NCBI GenBank assembly: GCA_016219005.1
Contig: JACRCN010000034.1
Span: 1 to 51,503, forward strand
DNA from: Deltaproteobacteria bacterium
GTDB taxonomy: Bacteria; Desulfobacterota; Desulfobacteria; Desulfobacterales; SpSt-501
Length of the DNA: 51,503 nucleotides
Direction: 5' to 3'
In this document: positions 41,876 through 51,408 of the stretch, piece after piece
How the letters are laid out: every line of letters starts with the position of its first letter
Position numbering within the stretch: position 1 is the stretch's first letter
Program-made: the position numbers and the translations under genes
The notes under the pieces: model-generated
Database searches by the model: none
The model's input: only the letters and a program-made list of their open reading frames with translations
What the model was told of the DNA's origin: nothing

Positions 41876-42162
41876 GGGCTTTCCCTCCGCAACTTCAGGT
41901 TCCCGAAACGATCGCCAAGCTTCCGAGGTAGTCGATTCCAAAATTCCACCCACCCCCTTTATTAAAGAGGGCGAAGAGGGATTCGTTCTACAAAGCAGGA
42001 GGGCGCTGCGCGCCAAAACCTGCTCTCAAAGATGCCACATATCGTTGAGCTTCGAGCCTCCCGCGTTGAACCCCCGCCCGCGGCCGGGTCCGATTTGACA
42101 ACCCTGCCATCTCTTTATAGTGTTTCGAGATCGAATGCAATTCCGACTCACAGGGAGGTTGT
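41876..42162. other. Intergenic region before the aminopeptidase gene
   Basis: This 287-base divergent gap holds no gene. A short palindrome, CTTTATTAAAG within a C-rich/G-rich context (41951-41970), resembles dispersed repeats common in deltaproteobacterial genomes. GGGAGG directly before 42163 is the aminopeptidase ribosome-binding site. I see no clear promoter. Confidence 0.4.
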
Positions 42163-44652
42163 ATGCCGGATTTGACCGCGCTGAACTACCGCATCCGCCT
42201 GGTCCCCGACCTTGTCCGCTTCACCTTTGAAGGCCGCGTGGACATCCGGCTCGAAGCGCCGGAGCCGGTCACGCAGATTCGACTGAACGCCGTCGAGCTT
42301 GCTGTCTGGCGCTGCAGCCTCAAGCGTCCGGACGGGGCCGCGGCCTGCGCGTTCCGAGTGGACCCCACGGTGGAACAGCTCTGCATCGATCTGCCGGAGA
42401 CCGTGTCCGGGCCGATCCGGATCCAGATCGACTATGCCGGAAAAATCAATGACCGCATGGCAGGCTTCTACCGCAGCCGCTACACCCGCGACGGACGGAC
42501 GGAGCACATCGCCGTCACCCAGTTCGAGGAAAGAGACGCCCGCCGGGCTTTTCCCTGCCTGGACCACCCGGCGCAGAAAGCCGTTTTCGACATCGAGCTC
42601 GAAGTCGACCGCAGCCTCACGGCGGTGTCGAACACCGCGATCCAGGTCCAGGAAATTTTGGAAAACGGCCAAAAGCGCGTGGTCTTCGAAAGCACGCCGA
42701 AGATGTCCACCTACCTCGTCTTCTTCGGAGTGGGCCCCTTCGAAACGCTCCAGGATCACGTCGACAGCCGGGTGCGCGTGTTGACGCTGCCCGGCCAGCA
42801 GAAGTTCGCCGGCTACGGCCTGGAGTTCGGCCGCAAGGCGCTGCAGTTCAGCGAGTCCTACTACGGCATCCCCTATCCCCTGTCCAAGATGGATCTCATC
42901 GCCGTGCCGGACTTCGCCTTCGGGGCCATGGAGAACTGGGGCGCCATCACCTTCCGGGAGAACCTGCTGCTGCATTATCCGGACGTCACCTCCAGGTCCG
43001 GCGAAGAGCGCATCTGCGAGGTCATCGCGCATGAAATCGCCCACCAGTGGTTCGGCAACCTGGTCACCCCGTCGGACTGGAGCTACCTCTGGCTTAACGA
43101 AAGCTTTGCGACCTATTTCGGTTACGGCGTCGTTGCGCACTATCACCCGGAATGGGAGATCTGGCAGCAGTTCCTGAACGGCACGACCGCCTCGGCCATG
43201 ACGCGTGACGGGCTGCTCGAAAACTATGCCATCGAGATCCCGGGCGGCGCCCAGCTCGTCATCAACACCAGCACCGCCCCCATCATCTACAACAAGGGCG
43301 GCAGCATCCTGCGGCAGATTGAAGGCTACATCGGTCCGGACGGCTTTCAAAAAGGGCTGCGGCGCTACCTCAACACCCACGCTTACCAATGCGCCGCCAG
43401 CCGCCACTTGTGGGAAGCCTTCGAGGCCGCCTCGGAGCGGCCGGTCAACGCCATGATGAAAAGCTGGGTCGAACAGCCCGGCTTCCCGGTCATCACCGCC
43501 GGCCGCGAGGGGGGCTGGCTGGTGCTGACCCAGAAACGTTTCACCTATCTTCCGAACGATTCCGGCCAGAGCTGGCTCGTACCCGTGACCCTGCTGGTCT
43601 TCGGCCCCGCGGGCGAGCGCCGGCGGATGACGGTGTTGATGGATGCCGTCGAGCAGCGGGTCGACATCGGCCAGGACGCCGTGGCCTTCAAGCTCAACGA
43701 CGGCCAGACCGGGTTTTACCGCGTGCGATACGCCGACCCGCAGAACCTTAAGCGCCTGGGGGAGATGGCCCGGGAAAAGACGCTGCCGCCGGAGGACCGC
43801 TGGGGCCTGCAGAACGACCTCTACGCGCTCTGCGTGGCCGGCGACATGCCGCTTTCCGCCTATTTCGATTATCTGGGCTACTACGCCTCCGAGGATGCCT
43901 ATCTGCCGCTTTCCAGCATGGCGGGCAACCTGTCCCATGCCCATTTGGTAGCACCACCCGGGCAGCGGGCGCAAATCGCCGCCCTGGCCCGGCCTTGGTT
44001 CGAGGCGATCCTCGGCCGCATCGGGTACGCCCCCCGGCCGGCCGAAAAGCAGACCACCGCCATCCTGCGCGACCAGCTGCTGTTCGACGCGATTCAATAC
44101 GGCTCGGCCGCAGCCGAAGCGTTTGCGCTCGAACGTTTCGGGGACCTCAGCCGCGGCGGGTCGGTCCACCCGGACATCCTGAAGAGCGTCATGCAAACCG
44201 CCGCCTGGTGCGGCGCGGCGCACGAATTCGAGTGGTTCGACCGGCGCTTCAACGCCTGCGCCAGCGAGCATGAGCGCTTGACCATCCTTTCCGCCATCGG
44301 CTGCTTCCGCGGCGGCACCGAGATCGAGCGCGCCCTGGACTATGTGCTCACCACTGTGCCGCCCCGCAATAAGTTTATCCCGATCGTGGCCATGTCGGGA
44401 AACCTGCACGCCGTCCCCCTGCTGTGGGACTGGTACCTGAACCACCTGCCCGAGCTTGAGCAGTTCCACCCCATGCTCTACGAGCGGGTGATCGCGGCCA
44501 TCGTGCCCGTGGCAGGCATCGATCACACCGAAGCCGTGCGGCGGTTCTTCGCGGATTACGTCCTGAAAAATGAGAAGGCGGCCGATGTGATCCGGCTCTG
44601 CCTGGAGCGGCTCGAGATCAACCAACGCATGCGCAACCGGAACCACCCTTGA
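42163..44652 (+). CDS. M1 family zinc aminopeptidase (PepN/tricorn-factor-like)
   Basis: This 829-residue cytosolic metallopeptidase removes N-terminal amino acids from peptides. The substrate-binding exopeptidase motif GAMEN lies at residues 254-258, and the zinc site HEIAHQW (H290, H294) with the third ligand Glu in WLNES, 18 residues on. The N-terminal beta domain (residues 1 to about 190) and the long C-terminal helical ERAP1-like domain (about 500-829) are present, so the length is normal for the family. The Tyr near FIL/YNKGG (IIYNKGGSILRQIE) is also typical. The ATG follows CAGGGAGG. It stands alone, before the complex III operon. Confidence 0.93.
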   Translation: MPDLTALNYRIRLVPDLVRFTFEGRVDIRLEAPEPVTQIRLNAVELAVWRCSLKRPDGAAACAFRVDPTVEQLCIDLPETVSGPIRIQIDYAGKINDRMAGFYRSRYTRDGRTEHIAVTQFEERDARRAFPCLDHPAQKAVFDIELEVDRSLTAVSNTAIQVQEILENGQKRVVFESTPKMSTYLVFFGVGPFETLQDHVDSRVRVLTLPGQQKFAGYGLEFGRKALQFSESYYGIPYPLSKMDLIAVPDFAFGAMENWGAITFRENLLLHYPDVTSRSGEERICEVIAHEIAHQWFGNLVTPSDWSYLWLNESFATYFGYGVVAHYHPEWEIWQQFLNGTTASAMTRDGLLENYAIEIPGGAQLVINTSTAPIIYNKGGSILRQIEGYIGPDGFQKGLRRYLNTHAYQCAASRHLWEAFEAASERPVNAMMKSWVEQPGFPVITAGREGGWLVLTQKRFTYLPNDSGQSWLVPVTLLVFGPAGERRRMTVLMDAVEQRVDIGQDAVAFKLNDGQTGFYRVRYADPQNLKRLGEMAREKTLPPEDRWGLQNDLYALCVAGDMPLSAYFDYLGYYASEDAYLPLSSMAGNLSHAHLVAPPGQRAQIAALARPWFEAILGRIGYAPRPAEKQTTAILRDQLLFDAIQYGSAAAEAFALERFGDLSRGGSVHPDILKSVMQTAAWCGAAHEFEWFDRRFNACASEHERLTILSAIGCFRGGTEIERALDYVLTTVPPRNKFIPIVAMSGNLHAVPLLWDWYLNHLPELEQFHPMLYERVIAAIVPVAGIDHTEAVRRFFADYVLKNEKAADVIRLCLERLEINQRMRNRNHP

Positions 44653-44789
44653 CACCATCGCCGGGTTTCCGATATAGGTTCAGCAGCTTGCGCCTCCGAG
44701 ACTGGCTCGTTCGAGCGTGCCGTTAACAACGGCGTTTGACTCTGCTTCCATCCGACCCTCTCGCCCTGCGGTTGGAGTTGATAGCCGAC

Positions 44790-47700
44790 ATGAATCGACG
44801 CACCTTTCTCAAGATAGCCGGCCTGGGCAGCGTCTCCTTCGCGGCCGGTTGCAGTCCCGAGTCCCCGAAATATCTTTACAGCCTGGTTCAGGCCCCGGAA
44901 GACATGGTAACCGGCAAGGCCACCTGGTACGCCTCGACCTGTCGGGAGTGTCCGGCCGGCTGCGGTGTCCTGGCCAAGAACCGTGAGGGCCGCGTGATCA
45001 AACTCGAGGGCAACCCGCTGCACCCTGTGAACCGAGGCAGGCTGTGCATGCGCGGTCAGGCCGCCCTGCAGGCAGTGTACAACCCCGACCGTCTGAAAAC
45101 CCCGCTCGTGAAGGACAAGGACGGCTTCCGGCCGATCGGCTTTGCCGAGGCCCGGGCCCTGCTCAAGGCCAAGGCCTGGCAGGCCGCCGGCCGGGGCGCC
45201 GATCGGGTGCGGCTGCTGACCGAGGTCGCCGGCGAAAGCCAGATGGAGCTGTTCCGGGCTGCCTTGAAAAACTGGAACTCCCGGGGGCCGGTGGTCTTCG
45301 AACCCTTCGCCTACGAGGCGCTAAAGACAGCCAACCGCGAGGTCTTCGGCGTGGACGGACTGGTGTCCTACCGCATGGACGAGGCCGACGTGCTGGTCTC
45401 CTTCGGCGCCGAGTTCCTGGAGACCTGGCTGTCGCCGGTGGAGTATGCCTGGAAGTTCAAGGCCATGCACGCGGTGCGCGGCGGAGAAAAGGGACTGTTC
45501 CTGCTGGTAAGCCCTTACCAGGGCCTGACCGGGTCCAATGCGGACCACTGGCTCGCCTGCGCCCCGGGCAGCGAGGCGGTGGTCGCGCTGGGCCTGGTGC
45601 GTAGGATGCTCGCCGCCGGCGGGGGCATGCACCTGCCGGCGGCTTTCCGCGAGGCCCTCGCAAAGGCCAGCGCGGACTACGCCCCGGAGACGGTCTCCAA
45701 ACTCTCCGGCCTCCCGCCGGCGGCCTGTGAAAAACTCGCCGGCCGCCTGGAACAGGCCCGCCGGCCGCTCGTGCTCGGGGCGGGGTGCGGCCTCGGCGAC
45801 GACAACGGTCTCAAGACCAACCTGGCCGCCAACCTGCTCAACCTCATTCTTGATCCGCAGCTCACGCGCATCGACACGCGCAACCGCCATCGCGTGGAAG
45901 CGGCCGACCGCCGGTCGGACGTGCTTGATCTGTTTCTGACGCTTAAGGGCGGGGGCTGCGATCTGCTGATCCTGAACAACGTCAACCCGGTGTTCAGCCT
46001 GCCGGCCGAAAGCGGCGCCCGCGCGGCCCTCAGTACCCACAACCTATTCGTCGTCAGCCTCTGCAGTTTCATCGACGAAACCTCGCAGCAGGCCGACTTG
46101 ATCCTGCCCGTGAGCCTGCCGCTCGAAACCTGGGGCGAGTACGGCGGCTGGTCATCGATCGTCTCGACCCTCCAGCCGGCCATGGGAAGGTTGAGCGATG
46201 CCCCCCACCTGGGGGATGTGATCCTGGAGGCCGGATTCGAGAATGACCGGCCGGCGCCGGATTTCAAGACCTATGTCGCCACCCGGCTGCACCGGACCGA
46301 TCGAGTGCGGGACGAGCTCCAGTGGCTCGAGATGATGCAGCACGGAGGTGTTTTCTCGGCAACCGGTCCCCCCGCATCTCCGCAGCCGAACTTGCTCGGC
46401 CGGCTGCCCCAGGCCCTTGCGATGCCCTATGAGCCGCCGCCGGCCGGAGTGGCCTTCACGGCCGCGCCGTCCGTGCGCTTCTTCGACGGCCGCGGAGCGA
46501 ACAGGCCCTGGCTGTGCGAAATCCCGGAGCCTGTTTCCCGGGTGGCATGGCAGTCCCCCGTATGGGCCCACCCGGACACCGCGCGCGCCAACGGATTCGA
46601 CCAGGCCGACATGTTGCGTATCACCACCCGGGCCGGAAGCCTCGAAGCGCCGGCCTATGTCACCGAGGTGGTACGGCCGGGGTTGCTGGTGATGGGCATC
46701 GGCCAGGGCCACACCTCCTACGGCCGCTACGCACAGCCCGCGGGCGTCACGCCGCGTGCCGAATTCTCTCCCACCGATTCTGTGGAGTTGCCCTTTTTGA
46801 CCTATGTGCCACCGGATAGCGCCAACCCCTTTGCCATTTTGCCCGCGATCGTCGACCCCGCCTGCGGCGGGCCGAGCTTCAACGCTTTCGACGTGCGCAT
46901 CGAACGAACCGGTCGCACGGTGAAGATCGCCAAGACCGACGGCAGCCGCACGCAGCACGGGCGCACCTTCCTGTTGACGGTTACGCTGGATGATCTGCGC
47001 AAGGCTCAGCCCCCGCCGAAAACCGGGCTTACCATGGGCGATTTCCCGCTTACGCTGCCGCTGCCGGAGGGCTACAACCCTCAGCGGGACTTTTACCCCG
47101 CCCATGAGCACGACCTCTACCGTTGGGGCATGGTGGTGGACCTCGACCGATGTATCGGCTGCGGCGCCTGCGCGGCCGCCTGCTATGCTGAAAACAACAT
47201 CGGCGTCGTCGGCGAGCTGCGGACCATTCAGGGTCGCAAGATGCCCTGGATGGAGATCGTGCGCTACCACGATGAACGCCGCCTGGAGCGGGTGATGTTT
47301 CAGCCCATGCTCTGTCAGCACTGCGACAACGCACCCTGCGAATCCGTCTGTCCGGTGTACGCACCCCATCATTCCGCCGAGGGTCTCAACAACCAGATTT
47401 ACAACCGCTGCATCGGCACCCGCTTCTGTTCCCAGAACTGCCCGTACAAGGTGCGGCGCTTCAACTGGTTCACCTGGGAATTGCCGGAGCCCCTGAACCT
47501 GCAGCTCAACCCCGACGTCACCGTACGCAGCAAAGGGGTGATGGAAAAATGTTCCTTCTGCATCCAGCGCATCAAGGAGGCGCGCACTCGAGCGAAGAAT
47601 GAAAACCGGCCCATCCGCGAAGGCGAAGTCACCCCGGCCTGCGTCCAGACCTGCCCGACGTACGCGCTGGTCTTCGGCAATCTAATGGACAAGGACAGCC

Positions 47701-47804
47701 GCGTGCGCCGGCTTTGCAACGACCCGCGGGCCTACCAGGCCATGGGATACCTGAACACGAAGCCGGCAGTGATTTACCTTAAAAAAGTGTTGCACGAGGT
47801 CTGA
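44790..47804 (+). CDS. actB: Alternative complex III subunit ActB (molybdopterin-oxidoreductase-like plus ferredoxin domains)
   Basis: This 1004-residue exported subunit starts with a Tat motif (NRRTFLK) and a lipobox-like FAAGC (C21). The large domain resembles a molybdopterin oxidoreductase and keeps one cluster motif, CRECPAGC, plus a later Cys in GRLCMRG. The C-terminal part (from about residue 780) is a four-cluster ferredoxin domain of the NrfC/DmsB kind: [41 protein letters not shown] and CSFCIQR with CVQTCP. This fusion is the hallmark of ActB in the quinol:cytochrome c or quinol:acceptor oxidoreductase complex. In Qrc the two parts are separate genes. I start at ATG 44790, 13 bases after GGAG; the Tat signal begins there. 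Confidence 0.92.
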   Translation: MNRRTFLKIAGLGSVSFAAGCSPESPKYLYSLVQAPEDMVTGKATWYASTCRECPAGCGVLAKNREGRVIKLEGNPLHPVNRGRLCMRGQAALQAVYNPDRLKTPLVKDKDGFRPIGFAEARALLKAKAWQAAGRGADRVRLLTEVAGESQMELFRAALKNWNSRGPVVFEPFAYEALKTANREVFGVDGLVSYRMDEADVLVSFGAEFLETWLSPVEYAWKFKAMHAVRGGEKGLFLLVSPYQGLTGSNADHWLACAPGSEAVVALGLVRRMLAAGGGMHLPAAFREALAKASADYAPETVSKLSGLPPAACEKLAGRLEQARRPLVLGAGCGLGDDNGLKTNLAANLLNLILDPQLTRIDTRNRHRVEAADRRSDVLDLFLTLKGGGCDLLILNNVNPVFSLPAESGARAALSTHNLFVVSLCSFIDETSQQADLILPVSLPLETWGEYGGWSSIVSTLQPAMGRLSDAPHLGDVILEAGFENDRPAPDFKTYVATRLHRTDRVRDELQWLEMMQHGGVFSATGPPASPQPNLLGRLPQALAMPYEPPPAGVAFTAAPSVRFFDGRGANRPWLCEIPEPVSRVAWQSPVWAHPDTARANGFDQADMLRITTRAGSLEAPAYVTEVVRPGLLVMGIGQGHTSYGRYAQPAGVTPRAEFSPTDSVELPFLTYVPPDSANPFAILPAIVDPACGGPSFNAFDVRIERTGRTVKIAKTDGSRTQHGRTFLLTVTLDDLRKAQPPPKTGLTMGDFPLTLPLPEGYNPQRDFYPAHEHDLYRWGMVVDLDRCIGCGACAAACYAENNIGVVGELRTIQGRKMPWMEIVRYHDERRLERVMFQPMLCQHCDNAPCESVCPVYAPHHSAEGLNNQIYNRCIGTRFCSQNCPYKVRRFNWFTWELPEPLNLQLNPDVTVRSKGVMEKCSFCIQRIKEARTRAKNENRPIREGEVTPACVQTCPTYALVFGNLMDKDSRVRRLCNDPRAYQAMGYLNTKPAVIYLKKVLHEV

Positions 47805-47839
47805 TTAGGACCCTCGAACTCTTGAACCCTGAAAAAACC

Positions 47840-49144
47840 ATGACCGACCTCACCTGCGCACAGATCGACCGGACCGTATTGAACACCCTGGAGCGGCCCC
47901 GGCCGCGCTATTGGGTTTTCGTAGCGCTCCTGTTTTGCGGCGTGCTTCTGGGAGCCGGCGCCTGGACCTACCAGATCTTCGTCGGTATCGGCGTCGGCGG
48001 CCAGAACATCCCGGTGGCCTGGGGCACCTATCTCATCAATTTCGTGTTCTGGGTCGGTATCGCCCACTCCGGAACGCTCATTTCGGCTATCCTGCACCTG
48101 TTCCGGGCGGGTTGGCGCAACCCGATCGCGCGCGCGGCCGAGACCATGACCGTGTTCGCTGTCTGCTGTGCCGGGCTCTTCCCCTTCATCCACCTGGGCC
48201 GGGTCTGGCAGGTTTACTTCATGCTCCCGATTCCCAACCAGCGCCTGCTGTGGCCCAATTTTCTATCGCCGCTGATGTTCGATGTCGTGGCCATCAGCAC
48301 CTACCTCACGGTGAGCTCACTCTTCTGGTACACGGGGCTCCTCCCGGATCTGGCCGTCGTGCGCGACCGCTCTACCGGCCTGCGGCATAAAATTTTCCGC
48401 CTCCTCTCGCTGGGCTGGACCGGAGCCCACCACCATTGGCTGAACTACAGCCGCGGTTACCTCTTCTTCGCGGCGCTTGCTACCCCTCTGGTGATCTCGG
48501 TGCACAGCGTCGTGTCCTGGGATTTTGCGCTGGGCGTCGTCCCGGGCTGGCATACCACGATTTTTGCGCCTTATTTCGTGGCCGGCGCCATCCACTCGGG
48601 GCTCGCGATGGTGCTCACCCTGATGATCCCCCTGCGCCGTATCTTTCGCTACGATGCCATCATCACCGTGAACGTCCTGGAGAATGTGGCCAAGACCATG
48701 ATCCTGACCGGCCTCATCGTCGGCCTGGCCTACGGCACGGAATATTTCATCGCCTGGTACAGCCACAATGCGGTGGAATGGGAGTCTTTCCGATGGCGCG
48801 CCATGGGCGAGTACGCCTACGGCCTGTACTTCATGATCATGTGCAACGTTTTGATCCCGTCCCTTTTTCTGATCAAGGCGGTGCGCCGCAGCGTCCCCTG
48901 GCTGTTCGTCATTTCGCTGGCGGTGAATTTCGGAATGTGGTGGGAGCGTTTCGTGATCATCGTCGGCGGGGTGGCCCATGACTATCCCCCGCACGCCTGG
49001 GGCCTCTACGCGCCCAGGCTGGTGGAGTACTGCATCATGGTCGGCAGCTTCAGCCTGTTTTTCTTCCTGTTCCTGCTCTTCTGCAAACACCTGCCTTCCG
49101 TGTCCATGACCGAGATGAAGGAGACCGCCCCCCATGCCGGCTGA
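47840..49144 (+). CDS. actC: Alternative complex III membrane subunit ActC (NrfD/PsrC family)
   Basis: This 434-residue integral membrane protein has about ten hydrophobic segments and belongs to the NrfD/PsrC family, which binds and oxidises menaquinol. Marks are VAWGTYLINFVFWVGIAHSGTLISAIL (in part, about residues 55-82), the conserved HLGR of FPFIHLGRVW (about 115-124) and WHTTIFAPYFVAGAIHSGLAMVL (in part). I start at ATG 47840; a TTG six codons earlier has no ribosome-binding site. The end overlaps actD by 11 bases. Confidence 0.9.
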   Translation: MTDLTCAQIDRTVLNTLERPRPRYWVFVALLFCGVLLGAGAWTYQIFVGIGVGGQNIPVAWGTYLINFVFWVGIAHSGTLISAILHLFRAGWRNPIARAAETMTVFAVCCAGLFPFIHLGRVWQVYFMLPIPNQRLLWPNFLSPLMFDVVAISTYLTVSSLFWYTGLLPDLAVVRDRSTGLRHKIFRLLSLGWTGAHHHWLNYSRGYLFFAALATPLVISVHSVVSWDFALGVVPGWHTTIFAPYFVAGAIHSGLAMVLTLMIPLRRIFRYDAIITVNVLENVAKTMILTGLIVGLAYGTEYFIAWYSHNAVEWESFRWRAMGEYAYGLYFMIMCNVLIPSLFLIKAVRRSVPWLFVISLAVNFGMWWERFVIIVGGVAHDYPPHAWGLYAPRLVEYCIMVGSFSLFFFLFLLFCKHLPSVSMTEMKETAPHAG

Positions 49145-49640
49145 AACCTGCATCATGGGCCTGTTCAAGGATGAGGACCAGGCCGCCCGGGTCATTGAGG
49201 AGATGGCCGCGGCCGGGTTCAGTTTCCGCCGCGCCCACAGCCCCATCCCCAGCCACCGGATACTGGGAGCTCTGAAGCTGAAGAAAGGCCGCGTGGGCTG
49301 GTTCACGCTGGCGGGGGGCATTATCGGGTTTCTCTCCGGGTTCGCCCTGGCCATTTTCACCGCGGTCCAGTGGAACCTGATCGTCAGCGGCAAGCCCATC
49401 GTCTCCCTGATTCCCTTTTTCATCGCCGGCTTCGAATTCACTATCCTGTTTTCGGTGTTCGGCAACGTGATCGGCATGCTGGTCTGCGCGCGCCTGCCGG
49501 ACTACCGGGGGCTCGAGATTCACGATCCGCGCTGCTCGGGCGAGCACTTCGGGGTGCTGGCGGCCTGCGAGGCCGGCCGCGAGGGGGAGCTGATGGATTT
49601 CTTCCGGAAGAAGGGCGGGGAAGCCAAGGTATTCGCATGA
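49134..49640 (+). CDS. actD: Alternative complex III subunit ActD (DUF3341)
   Basis: This 168-residue protein has two central hydrophobic segments (about residues 56-76 and 88-113), matching ActD/DUF3341. The start CIMGLFKDEDQAARVIEEMAAAGF (in part), HSPIPSHRIL and the end EHFGVLAACEAGREGELMDFFRKKG (in part) are typical. It overlaps actC by 11 bases and shares an ATGA with actF, so the three are coupled. Its role in the complex is structural, as far as known. Confidence 0.9.
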   Translation: MPAETCIMGLFKDEDQAARVIEEMAAAGFSFRRAHSPIPSHRILGALKLKKGRVGWFTLAGGIIGFLSGFALAIFTAVQWNLIVSGKPIVSLIPFFIAGFEFTILFSVFGNVIGMLVCARLPDYRGLEIHDPRCSGEHFGVLAACEAGREGELMDFFRKKGGEAKVFA

Positions 49641-50866
49641 ACACGACCATGCCACCGGTTCAGCCCGGCCGCCGCGCCGCGCCGCCGCGCTCCCTCCTCA
49701 TGTTCGGGGCGGTCTTGGCCGCCGCAGGCCTGGCGGCCTTTCTGGCCGGTCTCTTCAGCCCGCACCCGCAGAGAGCCTGGCAGGCCTTTCTCGTCAACTT
49801 TCTTTTGTGGTCGGCGATGGCTCAGGGTGCGGTGCTTTTCGCAGCGCTCACTCACACGGTCAAGGCGCGCTGGACCGGCCCGCTCAGCGGGCTTGCGGAG
49901 GCGTTCGCAGGGTTTTTCCCGCTGTCCTTCGTCTGTTTCCTGGTTCTTCTGCTCGGAAAAGATCACCTGTTCCCCTGGCTGCACGAGGACCTGCACGGCA
50001 AGGAGATCTGGCTGAATATTCCATTCCTGTTCACCCGTGACGGGATCGGTTTTCTGATCCTCTACGGCCTCGGGTGGGCCTACCTGTCCCAGGATCTCAA
50101 ACTGAAGCTCGGTGCATCCGGTCCCGGGGGCGGCCTGCGCCGCCTGCTCGCCGGCCGGATTCCTCAAAGCGACGCCGAAATCCAGCGCGTTCAGAGCCGC
50201 AAGAGCCTGTGGGGCGGCCTCTACTGTTTTGCGTATGCCCTGGTGCTCAGCCTGATCGGCTTCGACCTCGTCATGAGCATGGACCCGCACTGGGTCTCGA
50301 CCCTCTTCGGCGCCTATCAATTCGTCAAGGCCTTCTATGTGGGGCTGGGGGCGCTGATCATCCTCGCGGCGATCATCCATCTGCGCCGGGGCAGCAGCGC
50401 GGGAATCGCCGCCGCTCATTTCCACGACGTCGGCAAATTATTCTTCGCCTTCTGCCTGCTGTGGGCGGATTTCTTCTATGTCCAGCTGACGGTCATCTGG
50501 TACGGGAACATCCCCGAGGAGACCAGCTACGTGATTCTGCGAACGCTGACCCCACCCTGGAATGCGCTGACCTGGGTCGTCTTCATCGTCTGCTTCGTCA
50601 TCCCGTTCGTCGTTCTCATCAACCGGCGCGTCAAAACCATGCCCAGTGCCATGATCGCCCTGTGCGGCATGGTGATCCTGGGGATCTGGCTCGAGCATCT
50701 CCTGTTGCTCGGCCCGGCGCTGAACCACGCGGCGGCGGAACTGCCGTTGGGGGTCACCGACGGGCTGGTGTTCATCGGTTTTCTGGGCTTGATGGTTCTG
50801 GCCCTGGCCTGCACCCTGAAAACCTTCCCGGAGCTCCTGCCTCCGGGAAGCGAGGAAACGCGCTGA
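49637..50866 (+). CDS. actF: Alternative complex III membrane subunit ActF
   Basis: This 409-residue integral membrane protein has about ten hydrophobic segments and resembles ActF, which is a shorter relative of ActC. Marks are LVNFLLWSAMAQGAVLFAALTH (in part, about residues 54-73), the DLVMSMDPHWVSTLFGAYQF stretch (about 209-228), and AAAHFHDVGKLFFAFCLLWADFFY (in part). I chose the ATG that overlaps the actD stop (ATGA). Its place directly behind actD is unusual, because ActE usually comes between D and F. Confidence 0.88.
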   Translation: MNTTMPPVQPGRRAAPPRSLLMFGAVLAAAGLAAFLAGLFSPHPQRAWQAFLVNFLLWSAMAQGAVLFAALTHTVKARWTGPLSGLAEAFAGFFPLSFVCFLVLLLGKDHLFPWLHEDLHGKEIWLNIPFLFTRDGIGFLILYGLGWAYLSQDLKLKLGASGPGGGLRRLLAGRIPQSDAEIQRVQSRKSLWGGLYCFAYALVLSLIGFDLVMSMDPHWVSTLFGAYQFVKAFYVGLGALIILAAIIHLRRGSSAGIAAAHFHDVGKLFFAFCLLWADFFYVQLTVIWYGNIPEETSYVILRTLTPPWNALTWVVFIVCFVIPFVVLINRRVKTMPSAMIALCGMVILGIWLEHLLLLGPALNHAAAELPLGVTDGLVFIGFLGLMVLALACTLKTFPELLPPGSEETR

Positions 50867-50891
50867 ACCGTGCCTGTCGGGAAAGGTTGAC

Positions 50892-51404
50892 ATGTCGAGA
50901 GGAAACCGCGCCGCGATACTGATCACGCTGGGGAGCATCCTGTTCACCGTCGCTTTCCTTTATTCCTATTACCTCCAGCCGGAGGAGACCGGCCCGGAGC
51001 AGCCGGTTCCCTTCAGCCACAACGTCCACTCCGGAATCAAGGAAATCCAGTGCCAGTTCTGCCACCCTTACGTGGCTTACTCCAACTTCCCCGGAATCCC
51101 GCCGGTGGAAAAATGCCTTTACTGCCACAACTACATCATCGTGCAATTCCCTTGGATCCAGAAAGAGCACGATTATTTCAACACCCGGACACCCACCCCC
51201 TGGGTCAAGGTGAATTACGTTCCCGAACATGTCTTTTTCAACCACCAGCGGCACATCAACAGCAAGATCGCCTGCGAGCAGTGCCACGGCGAGGTCAAAA
51301 ATCTCCAGCGGCTGCCGCAGAAAACATGGCAGATGGGGATGTGCATCGAGTGCCATCGCGAAAAGAAGGCGAGCGTCGATTGCTGGATGACATGCCACAA
51401 CTGA
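50892..51404 (+). CDS. actA: Alternative complex III multihaem cytochrome c subunit (ActA-like)
   Basis: This 170-residue protein has an N-terminal membrane anchor or signal (about residues 7-28) and a periplasmic domain with haem motifs at C54-x2-C57-H (CQFCH), C75 (CLYCH), C128 (CEQCH) and C151 (CIECH). A fifth motif, C164-x3-C168-H (CWMTCH), has three residues between the cysteines. Extra His residues (H43, H46, H113, H118, H121) can serve as distal ligands. ActA of characterised complexes is a pentahaem protein, so five haems fit. It takes electrons from the complex to an outside acceptor. It is last in the operon, whereas ActA is usually first. Confidence 0.88.
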   Translation: MSRGNRAAILITLGSILFTVAFLYSYYLQPEETGPEQPVPFSHNVHSGIKEIQCQFCHPYVAYSNFPGIPPVEKCLYCHNYIIVQFPWIQKEHDYFNTRTPTPWVKVNYVPEHVFFNHQRHINSKIACEQCHGEVKNLQRLPQKTWQMGMCIECHREKKASVDCWMTCHN

Positions 51405-51408
51405 GGAT

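Noticed and set aside
42148-44658. An 836-codon minus-strand open frame opposite the aminopeptidase
   Set aside because: The plus strand encodes a complete M1 peptidase with GAMEN and HExxH motifs; the opposite frame has no motif and is a codon-bias shadow.
44790-51404. Reading the operon as a Qrc or polysulfide-reductase-type complex
   Set aside because: The molybdopterin-like and ferredoxin parts are fused in one protein, and ActD- and two NrfD-type subunits are present, which fits alternative complex III better.
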